Below, piece by piece: positions 19,380-27,287 of a DNA stretch of 64,000 nucleotides (position 1 is its first letter; every line of letters begins with the position of its first letter). The position numbers were made by a program, and so were the translations under genes. Origin of the DNA: Maricaulis parjimensis (GTDB taxonomy: Bacteria; Pseudomonadota; Alphaproteobacteria; Caulobacterales; Maricaulaceae); NCBI RefSeq assembly GCF_016817355.1, contig NZ_JADOTT010000007.1, positions 91,736 through 155,735 of the forward strand. The letters run 5' to 3'. The notes beneath the pieces are model-generated. The model was not told the DNA's origin. It ran no database searches and was given only the letters and a program-made list of their open reading frames with translations.

Positions 19380-19814
19380 GGGGACGTCCTCGGAAGGCTT
19401 GGCTTGGAATGGCGGGGTAAATGTCCGGAGAGGCTCCCATACCAGAACCGCGCACGTCCGGGGAAGAGACGTGCGCGGCCAGAGCGGCCATTCTGCGTGG
19501 TCCAAAAGGGGGACGGAGAGGACCAGGCATTCAAATGCGCCGCGTAATGCGGGGACGGGACCTGACCGGGTGAGGATGGCCCGTCCGACCAGGGTCGCGC
19601 AGATGAGTGGGTCCAGTCTGGGACGCAAACCACTCGGCACGCTGACCCGGAACTTCCAACGGATGCTTAATACCACAAGCCGTAACCGGTGGATACGTTA
19701 ATCTTTGACGCGCGACCCTTTTCAAGGGGATGTGCAGGCGGCCAGACCTGTCCAGCTTGCCCCGCGCGACCAGCCGGGCTATCGCTCGCGCACTGATCGA
19801 CGGGGAGAATCGCC
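19380..19814. other. Divergent kdsD/gpmA intergenic region
   Basis: The 435 bp between diverging genes hold no convincing coding sequence. Near kdsD lies a perfect 11-bp inverted repeat (annotated separately). Near gpmA are a TTGACG box (about 19705) and a short CCCTT/AAGGG hairpin, but no clear -10 element. The rest shows nothing recognisable. Confidence 0.4.
19448..19478. repeat. Perfect 11-bp inverted repeat upstream of kdsD
   Basis: CCGCGCACGTC, a 9-nt spacer, then GACGTGCGCGG. It lies 69 bp before the kdsD start. There is no T-run on either side, so it is more likely an operator or a leader-RNA hairpin than a terminator. Confidence 0.75.
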
Positions 19815-20540
19815 ATGCCGCAACTCGCACTCATCCGACACGGGCAGAGTGAATGGAATCTGCAGAACCGTTTCACCGGTTGGGTGGATGTCGATCTGAC
19901 GGATGAAGGCGTCGCCCAGGCCAAGCGGGCCGGGGCGCTGCTGGCAGAGACCGGGTTCAAGCCGGTGCACGCCTATGCCTCCGTTCTCAAGCGCGCGATC
20001 AAGACCCTGCACTTTGCCCTGGAAGGCCTGGACCGGCTGTGGATCCCGGAAGACAAGTCCTGGCGCCTGAATGAGCGTCACTATGGCGGTCTCGCCGGCC
20101 TCAACAAGGATGAGACCCGCGCCAAGCATGGGGATGAACAGGTGCACATCTGGCGCCGCTCCTTCGACACGCCGCCGCCGGAACTGCCGGAAGACCATGA
20201 ATACCACCCGGTCAATGATCCGCGTTATTCCGCCGTCCCGCGTGACCTCCTGCCGGGCGCGGAATCGCTGAAGCTGACGCTGGATCGCGTCGAGCCGTAT
20301 TGGACCAGCGAAATCCTGCCCCACCTCAAATCCGGTGAAGACCTGATCGTGGCCGCCCATGGCAACAGCCTGCGCGCCCTGGTGAAGCTGCTTTTCGATG
20401 TATCCGACGAGGACATCATGGGCATCGAGGTTCCCACCGGAAACCCGCTCCTGATCGATCTGGATGATGCCAGCCTGGCCATCCGCTCGGCCCGCTATCT
20501 GGATGAGAACCGGGCCAAGCCTCTGCCGCCCCTGCCCTGA
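19815..20540 (+). CDS. gpmA: 2,3-bisphosphoglycerate-dependent phosphoglycerate mutase
   Basis: Encodes 241 residues of the histidine phosphatase superfamily, interconverting 3- and 2-phosphoglycerate in glycolysis. The catalytic LIRHGQSEWNLQNRFTGW motif is at the N-terminus; RLNERHYGGLAGLNK, the long insert of true mutases (HPVNDPRY), LPGAESLK and the second catalytic His in VAAHGNSLRAL follow. GGGGAG precedes the ATG. The next gene begins 3 bp after its stop, so the two are probably co-transcribed. Confidence 0.96.
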   Translation: MPQLALIRHGQSEWNLQNRFTGWVDVDLTDEGVAQAKRAGALLAETGFKPVHAYASVLKRAIKTLHFALEGLDRLWIPEDKSWRLNERHYGGLAGLNKDETRAKHGDEQVHIWRRSFDTPPPELPEDHEYHPVNDPRYSAVPRDLLPGAESLKLTLDRVEPYWTSEILPHLKSGEDLIVAAHGNSLRALVKLLFDVSDEDIMGIEVPTGNPLLIDLDDASLAIRSARYLDENRAKPLPPLP

Positions 20541-20543
20541 GCC

Positions 20544-21197
20544 ATGGGCGCGACGGACGATCTGCGCTGGATGAGCCTGGCCCTGTCACTGGCCCGCAGC
20601 CAGCAGGGCCGGACCGCGCCCAACCCGTCCGTCGGTTGCGCCCTCGTGAAAGAGGGCCATCTGATCGCGCTCGGCGCGACACAGGATGGCGGCCGGCCGC
20701 ATGCCGAACGCGTGGCCCTGGATGCTGCCGGCGATGCCGCCCGCGGCGCCACGGCCTATGTCACCCTGGAGCCCTGCGCCCATTACGGGCAGACGCCGCC
20801 CTGTGCGAAAGGCCTGATCGATGCGGGCGTCAGCCGGGTCGTGATTGCCTGCCGGGATGAGTTTGCCGAAGTCGCCGGCCGTGGCATTGCCATGCTGGAA
20901 GAGGCGGACATTCCGGTGGAACTGGGCCTGTTTCAGACCGAAGCGGAAGCGCTTTATGAGGGCTTCTTCCATCGCCTGCAGACCGGTCGCCCCCTGGTCT
21001 ATGTCGACCGGGCCCGCCGCGGTTATGACGCCGAGCTGGACCCGGATGACGGGGCGCTGGTCGAGCGCCGCCTGTTCGAACTGGGTCAGGCCGGCAAGAA
21101 CCGGGTCCGGGTCGAGCCGGAAACGCCGCTCGCGGAAGCCTTGCTGGAACAGGGCCTCGCGCGCATACCGCATGACAGCAGGCACACGCAGTATTAA
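20544..21197 (+). CDS. RibD-like pyrimidine deaminase lacking the reductase domain
   Basis: Encodes 217 residues. Residues ~5-150 match the zinc-dependent deaminase half of RibD (riboflavin synthesis): TAPNPSVGCALV, the HAE zinc/proton-shuttle motif, and PCAHYGQTPPC with both zinc cysteines. After GFFHRLQTGRPLVYVDRA, where RibD normally continues into a ~200-residue reductase domain, only ~60 unrelated residues remain. It is therefore a stand-alone deaminase, a decayed RibD paralogue, or an enzyme with another substrate. It starts 3 bp after gpmA without a clear ribosome site of its own, suggesting coupling. The frame is intact, so it is annotated as a gene, not a pseudogene. Confidence 0.8.
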   Translation: MGATDDLRWMSLALSLARSQQGRTAPNPSVGCALVKEGHLIALGATQDGGRPHAERVALDAAGDAARGATAYVTLEPCAHYGQTPPCAKGLIDAGVSRVVIACRDEFAEVAGRGIAMLEEADIPVELGLFQTEAEALYEGFFHRLQTGRPLVYVDRARRGYDAELDPDDGALVERRLFELGQAGKNRVRVEPETPLAEALLEQGLARIPHDSRHTQY

Positions 21198-21247
21198 CCC
21201 TCTGACTATACCGTGGTTCTTTGATTTACACCGACAGGACCACGCCG

Positions 21248-22549
21248 ATGCACGGCCGCAAGATCGAGTTCAAGATTCTCACCCAGGCCCAGCTGGACCT
21301 GGTGTGTGAACGTCATGAACGCCTCTGGTCCGGCCAGTCGGGAGGCGCCCGCGCCGCCCTGTCCTACTGCGTTCTGGAAAATCTCGACCTGTCCAATCGC
21401 GACCTGTCCGACGCCGATTTCTCCGGCGCTGTCCTGCGCGGCGCGAACCTGTCGGGCTGCACGCTGAACAGCACGGTCTTCTTTGCCGCCGATCTGCGGC
21501 GCGCCAATCTGGAAGGTGCCTGCCTGCGCCGCGCCGATCTGCGCGGGGCGATCATGCGCGGTGCCAATCTGACCGGTGCCGACCTGACCGAGGCCGATAT
21601 GCGCGAAGGCGCGATCGCCCAGGTCGACAAGGAAAAGGGTTTGTCGATCCTGTCGCACAAGACGCAGGAAAACGATGCCGGCACCGCCAATTTCACCGGC
21701 GCCAACCTGTCGCGTTCGAAAATGGCCGGCATCACGGCCCAGAAAGCCGATTTCACCGACGCCATGCTGCTGGGTACGCGGATGATCCGCGCCAATCTGC
21801 GCGGTTCCAGCTTCCAGGGCGCGAACCTGGAAGGGGCCGATCTGTCCGGCGCCGACCTTACCGATACCGACTTCACGCATACCGTCCTGGTGGGCACCAA
21901 GATGATGATGGCGAAGAAGGACCGGATGAATACGGAAGGTGCCTTGACCGACAAGCCGGTCGGCATCGACGTCAATACTCTGGACAATCCGGTTGCCGAC
22001 CAGATCGCGGAACACGTGAAATGGTGTGACACCAACGGCGCCGAGGGCAAACCTTCCCTGTTCGACGGGACCGATCTTCGCGGCCTGAATTCCCTGGCCG
22101 GCAAGACGCTGACCGCCTTCCATGCCCGTGGCGCGACGCTCTACGGGCTGGACCTGGAAGGCGCGCAATTGCAGGGCGCCCGCCTTGAAAAAGCCGATCT
22201 GCGCATGGTGTCGCTGCGCGGCGCCGATCTGCGCGGGGCTGACCTGACCGGCGCCAATCTGTCGAATGCGGATCTGCGCGACTGCCAGCTGGGCCCGCTC
22301 CTGCTGGAAGGTGACCGGCTCTTCCCCGCCTCGCTGGCCGGTGTCCGCGCCCGCTATACCGATTTCCGCGGTGCCGACCTGCGGCAGGTCAAGGCCACGG
22401 GTGGTGACTTCTCCTATGCGCGCCTGGACGGAGCCGATGCCCGGCGCGCCGGTTTTGACGGCTCCTGCTTCACAGGCGCCAGCGTCGACGAAAAATTCCG
22501 CGAAAGCGCGGGATCTCTGGATGGCGCGGTCGATCTCGACGCCGCCTGA
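21248..22549 (+). CDS. Large pentapeptide-repeat protein
   Basis: Encodes 433 residues. After a ~45-residue non-repeat head (HGRKIEFKILTQAQLDLVCE) come two blocks of A(D/N)Lxx pentapeptides (~45-215 and ~290-425), for example LSGANLSGC, LRRADLRGAIMRGANLTGAD and LRGADLRGADLTGANL. They are parted by a ~75-residue non-repeat segment rich in charged residues (KKDRMNTEGALTDKPV, EHVKWCDTNG). The repeats predict right-handed quadrilateral beta-helices; family functions range from DNA mimicry to unknown. ATG 21248 is preferred over an upstream TTG at 21221 because an AGGA site precedes it. No signal peptide, so probably cytoplasmic. Not recognised beyond the repeat family. Confidence 0.87.
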   Translation: MHGRKIEFKILTQAQLDLVCERHERLWSGQSGGARAALSYCVLENLDLSNRDLSDADFSGAVLRGANLSGCTLNSTVFFAADLRRANLEGACLRRADLRGAIMRGANLTGADLTEADMREGAIAQVDKEKGLSILSHKTQENDAGTANFTGANLSRSKMAGITAQKADFTDAMLLGTRMIRANLRGSSFQGANLEGADLSGADLTDTDFTHTVLVGTKMMMAKKDRMNTEGALTDKPVGIDVNTLDNPVADQIAEHVKWCDTNGAEGKPSLFDGTDLRGLNSLAGKTLTAFHARGATLYGLDLEGAQLQGARLEKADLRMVSLRGADLRGADLTGANLSNADLRDCQLGPLLLEGDRLFPASLAGVRARYTDFRGADLRQVKATGGDFSYARLDGADARRAGFDGSCFTGASVDEKFRESAGSLDGAVDLDAA

Positions 22550-22568
22550 CGCGCTGATACCCGAACAC

Positions 22569-22610
22569 AAAAAAGGCGGCGAACCGGAAGGTCCGCCGCC
22601 AGTTTTATTT
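22569..22610. terminator. Bidirectional rho-independent terminator
   Basis: GGCGGCG (22575-22581) pairs with CGCCGCC (22594-22600), with an inner ACC/GGT pair. A-run to the left and AGTTTTATTT to the right serve both the pentapeptide gene and the convergent hsp20 gene. Confidence 0.85.
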
Positions 22611-22635
22611 GAGGGATACGTGAGAGACCGGGGGA

Positions 22636-23112
22636 TCAGGCGGCTTTGGTCTTGCCACCTTCGATCAGCTTGGCCTTGGTCTTGCCCGGGCCGGACTGGA
22701 TCGCGATCCGCTTGGGCTTGGCAGCCTCGGGGATCTCACGCACGAGCCGGACGGTCAGAAGACCATTCTTGAGGCCGGCATCGGTCACTTCGACATGATC
22801 CGCGAGATGGAAGCGGCGCTCGAAGGCGCGCTCGGCAATCCCGCGATGCACGAAACGTCGGTCATCCTGGCCTTCCTTCTCGGAAATGCGGCCGGACACG
22901 GTGAGCACGTTTTCCTGGACTTCCACGGTGAGGTCTTCCTCACCGAAGCCGGCGACAGCGAGTTCGATCAGATACTCGTCCTCGTCGACGTGCTGGATAT
23001 TGTACGGGGGGTAGCCCTGGGACTCGATCTTGGTGGCGGAGTCCATCATGTCCGCCAGACGGTCAAAGCCGACGATCGAACGATAGAGCGGGGTAAAATC
23101 AACAGTACGCAT
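22636..23112 (-). CDS. Small heat-shock protein, Hsp20/IbpA type
   Basis: Encodes 158 residues. Residues ~35-125 form the alpha-crystallin domain: YNIQHVDEDEYLIELAVAGF at its start, then LTVSGRISEKEG and GLLTVRLVREIPE, with a C-terminal RIAI (IxI-like) motif. The head DFTPLYRSIVGFDRLADMMD is typical of class A rhizobial/IbpA proteins. It acts as an ATP-independent holdase for unfolding proteins in the cytoplasm. A GC-rich hairpin and a heat-shock-like promoter candidate lie upstream. Confidence 0.93.
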   Translation of the reverse strand: MRTVDFTPLYRSIVGFDRLADMMDSATKIESQGYPPYNIQHVDEDEYLIELAVAGFGEEDLTVEVQENVLTVSGRISEKEGQDDRRFVHRGIAERAFERRFHLADHVEVTDAGLKNGLLTVRLVREIPEAAKPKRIAIQSGPGKTKAKLIEGGKTKAA

Positions 23113-23144
23113 GGTCAGTCCATCCTCTCTTGAGCGACAAACAG

Positions 23145-23160
23145 GCCCGGCAAGCCGGGC
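23145..23160 (-). promoter_or_regulatory. Leader hairpin upstream of hsp20
   Basis: GCCCGGC pairs perfectly with GCCGGGC two bases later, 33 bp before the hsp20 ATG and so inside its probable leader RNA. Small heat-shock genes of related bacteria often carry RNA thermometers, but this hairpin does not itself cover the ribosome site; function is a guess. Confidence 0.35.
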
Positions 23161-23231
23161 GTGGGTTGCATTGGCTGTCCCACAAGGGCCACAGCCGGTT
23201 CGGCGGGCCCCATCTCGGCGACCCGTACCGA

Positions 23232-23262
23232 CTAGTTGGGTAGCGCAAATGTGTTCCGCAAG
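23232..23262 (-). promoter_or_regulatory. Candidate sigma-32 promoter of hsp20
   Basis: On the minus strand CTTGCGG, 15 bp, CCCAACTAG resembles the heat-shock pattern CTTG ... CCC/CYTAT. It is about 120 bp before hsp20. The match is partial. Confidence 0.3.
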
Positions 23263-23333
23263 CCCCCCGGTGCCGATTGCGTGAATCTTTTCACTTGGCT
23301 AGGACAGGGGCAGGTTTGAGGGAGACATTTTTC

Positions 23334-24245
23334 ATGCGTTCCATTTTGATGAGCGGCCTGTCGGCCTGTGCGCTTCTGGCCCTGTCGGCCTGCGGTAATC
23401 CGGCAGAGGAACCGGCTGAAGACACGGTCGCAGAAGCACCGGAAACCATGGTCGAAGCCGAACCGGCTCCGGACTATTCCGACATCACGACCGTGCTGGC
23501 CGCCGAATGGCGCGGAGAAGCCGCAGAGCGCGACGCCTGGCGTCACCCGGCGGAAACGCTCGAATTCTTCGGCGTCGACCCGTCTTCGACAATCGTCGAG
23601 ATCTGGCCGGGCGGCGGCTGGTATTCCGATGTTCTGGCGCCCTGGATCTCGGCCAATGGCGGCACCTATGTCGCGGCGCACTTCCCGGCCAATTCAACCA
23701 GCGCCTACCGGCAGCGCTCACGGGCCAGCTTCGAAGAGCGTGTCGCAGCTAATGCCGCCTATGGCGAACCGGTGATCGCGGACTTCAACGCCGAGATCGG
23801 CCTGGTCGTGCCCGCAGGGTCCGTCGATGCCGTCCTGACCTTCCGCAATATCCACAACTGGATGGCGGGTGGTTCGGCCGAGCGCGCCTTCGCCGAATTC
23901 TATACAGCGCTGAAGCCGGGCGGAATCATGGGCGTGGTTGAACACCGCCTGCCCTCCACTCGTGAACAAGACCCGATGGCTGGCTCCGGCTATGTCCAGC
24001 AGGACTATGTCATCGCCATGGCGGAAGAAGCCGGTTTCGAATTTGTCGAAGCGTCTGAAATCAATGCCAATCCGGCCGACACGGCTGACCATCCGATGGG
24101 AGTCTGGACCCTTCCTCCGACGCGGCGTTCGCCGGGCGAGGATGATCCGCGGGCCGAAGGTTTCAATCGCGAGCAGATCGATGCCATCGGGGAAAGCGAT
24201 CGCATGACGCTTCTGTTCCGCAAGCCGGAAACAGTTGAGGAATGA
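23334..24245 (+). CDS. Exported lipoprotein with a methyltransferase-like fold (COG4798-like)
   Basis: Encodes 303 residues. A lipoprotein signal (SILMSGLSACALLALSAC, lipobox LSAC) is followed by an acidic Ala/Glu/Pro linker and then a SAM-methyltransferase-like domain: STIVEIWPGGGWYSDVLAPW (motif I), DAVLTFRNIHNWM and FYTALKPGGIMGVVEH. Related predicted methyltransferases occur in Caulobacterales and Sphingomonadales with signal peptides. The ATG at 23334 (GAGGGAGAC upstream) is chosen because it gives the signal peptide directly. Export of a SAM-dependent enzyme is odd, since SAM is cytoplasmic; a non-methyltransferase role is possible. Overlaps the next gene by 4 nt. Confidence 0.83.
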   Translation: MRSILMSGLSACALLALSACGNPAEEPAEDTVAEAPETMVEAEPAPDYSDITTVLAAEWRGEAAERDAWRHPAETLEFFGVDPSSTIVEIWPGGGWYSDVLAPWISANGGTYVAAHFPANSTSAYRQRSRASFEERVAANAAYGEPVIADFNAEIGLVVPAGSVDAVLTFRNIHNWMAGGSAERAFAEFYTALKPGGIMGVVEHRLPSTREQDPMAGSGYVQQDYVIAMAEEAGFEFVEASEINANPADTADHPMGVWTLPPTRRSPGEDDPRAEGFNREQIDAIGESDRMTLLFRKPETVEE

Positions 24246-24901
24246 GGCTTCTGATTGCCGTCTGTCTCCTCCTGACCGGGGCTTCGGCCCTGGCTCAGGA
24301 GGCTGAGGGTCGCCTGGCGGGACCGGTCTCCATGCTGTTCCCGCACCGGACAACCTATCTGGAACTGGCGGAAGAAGACCGGTCGCACTTCCGGCTCGAT
24401 TATGTGGTGCAGTCCTCGGCTGGCGTGGCCGCTGATGAGATCGGCCTGTGGTATGAACGGGGCGGTGCAGAGGTCCGGCTGGATCTAACGCCGGACGGTC
24501 TGATCTCCAATCCGCCGGATGCGGATACGCTGGACGCGGATCCGGATATCTGGACCGACCAGCCCGGGCGGACCATGTCCATGTCGATGCAGTTTGCCTA
24601 TGACGGACCGGACTGGCAGTCCCCGTCCCGGCAGGATCTTGTGACAGGCCTCAGCCAGGCCAATCGGGCCGTGCGCCGCACAGCGGGCGTGGCCGCCCTG
24701 TTCGCTCCGGATTTCAAGACGGTGATCTTCCAGTTCGACGGCCCGGCCCCGGACGCCTGGGCGATCGATGAAGCCGGCGAACGCCATGCGCTCACCGTTC
24801 AGGAAGATCGTGCCCTGTTCCGGCCACGCGACCGGGAAAACCGGCGGATTGTCCGTATCGAGTTGGGCGCCGTGCCCGAACGCATCCTGTTTGACAGTTA
24901 G
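24242..24901 (+). CDS. Uncharacterised exported protein
   Basis: Encodes 219 residues with a clear signal peptide (MRLLIAVCLLLTGASALAQ, cut after ALA). The rest is acidic with no membrane segments or motif I recognise; it looks like a beta-rich periplasmic protein (for example FRLDYVVQSSAG, MSMSMQFAYDG). The start ATGA overlaps the stop of the lipoprotein methyltransferase-like gene, so the two are coupled and probably work in the same compartment. The stop overlaps the convergent hisN stop by 4 nt. Confidence 0.75.
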   Translation: MRLLIAVCLLLTGASALAQEAEGRLAGPVSMLFPHRTTYLELAEEDRSHFRLDYVVQSSAGVAADEIGLWYERGGAEVRLDLTPDGLISNPPDADTLDADPDIWTDQPGRTMSMSMQFAYDGPDWQSPSRQDLVTGLSQANRAVRRTAGVAALFAPDFKTVIFQFDGPAPDAWAIDEAGERHALTVQEDRALFRPRDRENRRIVRIELGAVPERILFDS

Positions 24902-25695
24902 ACGGCGGCCGGCCGGAGGCACTCGAGCGCGGCTTCCAGGAGGTCCCGGCTGGCGGCGGCAACGACTTGCCCGCCCTGGCTGGGATCACCGCCGTCCCAG
25001 TTCGTGACAATCCCGCCCGCCCCTTCAATGACCGGGATGAAGGCCTGGACATCATAGATCTGCAGGCCGCTCTCGATCACCAGATCGATCCCGCCCGCCG
25101 CCAGCATGGCGTAGGCATAGGCATCAAAGCCATAGCGGGTCAGGCGCACGCGTTCCCGCACGGCCGCAAAAGCGTCGGCTTCGGCCCCTTCAAACAGATA
25201 GGGATCGGTCGAGCTGAGAATGGCGGAGCCCAGACTGACGCCCTCGCGGACGGCTAGGTCTCGCACGGTACCGGCATGGTGCAAGCGCGTGCCGTCACGC
25301 GTACCCGCGAAACGCTCGCCCAGATGCGGCTGATCGATAATGCCGATCTGCGGGCGGTCCTCGACTTCCAGGGCAATCAGCACGGTCCAGCTGGGCAGTC
25401 CGGAAATGAAGGCGCGCGTTCCATCAATCGGATCCAGCACCCAGCGGCGGCCGGACCGGCCTGCCACATCGCCGAATTCCTCACCGACAATGCCGTCCTC
25501 GGGGCGGTGTTCGGCCAGAAGGGCGCGCATGGCCTGTTCCGAAGCCCGGTCCGCTGCCGTGACCGGGTCGAAGCCGGTTTCCAGCTTGTTGTCGATGGAT
25601 GTGCCTGTCCGGAAAAAGGGCCGGATCGCTGCGCGGGCCGCATCGGCCAGGGCGTGGGCCAGTTTCAGATCGTCGGACAGGTCATATCGGGTCAT
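24898..25695 (-). CDS. hisN: Histidinol-phosphatase, inositol monophosphatase family
   Basis: Encodes 265 residues with the metal-binding signatures of the IMPase superfamily: DPVTAADRASEQAMR, GIVGEEFG (metal Glu), WVLDPIDGTRAFISGLPSW (DPIDGT) and, near the C-terminus, GLQIYDVQAFIPVIEGAGG. RAFISGLPSWTVLIAL is characteristic of the HisN subgroup, which removes phosphate from histidinol phosphate in alphaproteobacteria and actinobacteria. General IMPase activity is the alternative. Start at 25695. It lies upstream-convergent to the exported-protein gene and 71 bp downstream of the XRE regulator. Confidence 0.88.
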   Translation of the reverse strand: MTRYDLSDDLKLAHALADAARAAIRPFFRTGTSIDNKLETGFDPVTAADRASEQAMRALLAEHRPEDGIVGEEFGDVAGRSGRRWVLDPIDGTRAFISGLPSWTVLIALEVEDRPQIGIIDQPHLGERFAGTRDGTRLHHAGTVRDLAVREGVSLGSAILSSTDPYLFEGAEADAFAAVRERVRLTRYGFDAYAYAMLAAGGIDLVIESGLQIYDVQAFIPVIEGAGGIVTNWDGGDPSQGGQVVAAASRDLLEAALECLRPAAV

Positions 25696-25766
25696 GACAA
25701 GGCGCCTAGCATGACCGGACAGGCCTTGCCAGACGCCTTGTTACGTCATTCGTCCCCGATGGCCTT

Positions 25767-26153
25767 TCAGGCCGCGTCGTTGGCCGCCTCTTCCGGCTCC
25801 AGCGACTTGGCCAGCTCCAGAAGGCGTTTGCGCGGACGTTCGCCAAGCCGGTAATAGGCCCGGATCAGGTCCACGGTTTCTTTCTGGGAGAGAATGTCCG
25901 CCGCGAGCGTGCCCTCATTGGCCACTTCATCGCGCTGGGACAGGCCTTCATAGAAATACTGCACCGGCACATCGAGCGATTCAGCCAGTTCGAACAAGCG
26001 GCTCGCGCTCACCCGGTTGGCACCACACTCATATTTCTGGATCTGCTGGAAACGGATTCCCACGGACTCGGCCAGCTGCTGCTGCGTCAGGCCGAGAAGC
26101 CGGCGCCGACGGCGCAGGCGCTTACCTACATGAAGGTCGATATCGTTCGTCAT
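25767..26153 (-). CDS. XRE-family transcriptional regulator
   Basis: Encodes 128 residues. Residues ~8-65 form a Cro/CI helix-turn-helix (GKRLRRRRRLLGLTQQQLAE then FQQIQKYECGANRVSASRLF). The tail EGLSQRDEVANEGTL and RAYYRLGERPRKRLLELAK is typical of a conserved alphaproteobacterial group that includes rhizobial PraR-like repressors. No adjacent toxin gene, so not an obvious antitoxin. The target is unknown. Confidence 0.88.
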   Translation of the reverse strand: MTNDIDLHVGKRLRRRRRLLGLTQQQLAESVGIRFQQIQKYECGANRVSASRLFELAESLDVPVQYFYEGLSQRDEVANEGTLAADILSQKETVDLIRAYYRLGERPRKRLLELAKSLEPEEAANDAA

Positions 26154-26272
26154 ACTACTCGCCGCCTATCTTCGCGTCTCGAAATGCGTCGCGTTGGGAC
26201 ACACGCCTCTCAGGAGAGCAAAGCACGTGCCGGGCGAAGGCAGACCCGATTATTCGCGTCTTGTGGGCAGTA

Positions 26273-27172
26273 TTATGACGACAGGAGGCCGGACCAGTCC
26301 GTCTCGCACAAACCACTGATAAGGTGGGACATCTTGCTTTTGAACCGGTCAAATTCCGGCAGTTTCACAACCCGTCCCTCATCCATGTAGAGGCTGCGAT
26401 TGATCTCGATCTGGACCACATGCACCCCATCCAGGGGACGTCCATAATGCTCCGTCGTGTAGCCGCCGGCATAGGGAATGTTCCGAACTGCGACGTATCC
26501 CATGCCGGTGAGCAGGGCTTCCACCCGTTCGGTCAGGGCCGGATCACAGGCCGAGCCGAAACGGTCACCAATGACGAAGTCGACATCGCGGGCGCTCTGG
26601 GCCGGCATGGAGTGCATGTCGATCACCACGGCCTGGCCGAACCGCGTGCGGATATCATCGATCAGGCCGGACAGGGCGGAATGATAGGGCGTGTAACAGG
26701 CGTCCAGCCTCTCGCGTGCTTCGGCATAGCGCATCCGGGAGCGGTAAAGCGGCCGCCCCTCCACGCCGACGCGGGGAATCACACCCAGTCCGGACGAGGC
26801 ACGACGGGAAACCCCCTCCACCTCGCTGGGCAGGCGATCCGCAAACATGCCCGGGTCCAGCTCCCACGGTCCGCGATTCGGGTCGACATAGACCCGGGGA
26901 AAGAGCGCCCGCAGCAGGGTGGCGCCATAGTGCGGTGCCTGATCCACGAGCTCGTCGACGAAAGCGTCTTCAGAGCGGCGCAGCGTCAGCAGATCCAGAC
27001 AGGCTTGCCGGGCAAAGGCGTCCGGATAGTCCTGCCCGGAATGGGGCGAGGCGAAAAGCAGGGGTTTCGGCGTCTCGTTCCGGGGCGGATCGATCCGGAT
27101 GGCTCCGGGCTTTGCGATTGCATTTGCCGAAAGCGCAAAGTCGAGCGAAGATGATGTGTCCGGGGCAGCCAT
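26273..27172 (-). CDS. N-formylglutamate amidohydrolase family protein
   Basis: Encodes 299 residues of the FGase family, which hydrolyses N-formyl-glutamate in one route of histidine breakdown. Recognised from LLFASPHSGQDYPDAF, DAFVDELV, RVYVDPNRGPWELDP, VIDMHSMPA (metal ligands) and GYTTEHYGRP, ending in VQIEINRSLYMDE. No hut genes are nearby, so the physiological substrate is uncertain. It is divergent from cpdR with 115 bp between the starts. Confidence 0.88.
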   Translation of the reverse strand: MAAPDTSSSLDFALSANAIAKPGAIRIDPPRNETPKPLLFASPHSGQDYPDAFARQACLDLLTLRRSEDAFVDELVDQAPHYGATLLRALFPRVYVDPNRGPWELDPGMFADRLPSEVEGVSRRASSGLGVIPRVGVEGRPLYRSRMRYAEARERLDACYTPYHSALSGLIDDIRTRFGQAVVIDMHSMPAQSARDVDFVIGDRFGSACDPALTERVEALLTGMGYVAVRNIPYAGGYTTEHYGRPLDGVHVVQIEINRSLYMDEGRVVKLPEFDRFKSKMSHLISGLCETDWSGLLSS

Positions 27173-27287
27173 GGTCCGAGAGTGGGCAGCTGCACTCCGC
27201 CGGTCAAGCGCTACAGCGCGTTCAGCAGGTTTTTACCAGACGGCTGTAGGATGCTCTCACTTTGACGATTCGAAGGGTGGGATCCAC

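Noticed and set aside
19380-19676. Upstream extension of kdsD by 99 codons
   Set aside because: No homologous sequence and no ribosome site; the start at 19379 matches the family N-terminus.
21221-21247. TTG start for the pentapeptide gene
   Set aside because: It lacks a ribosome site; the ATG at 21248 has AGGA in place.
21206-22570. Open frame with repeats opposite the pentapeptide-repeat gene
   Set aside because: The regular pattern is the complement of the pentapeptide repeats, and no ribosome site is present.
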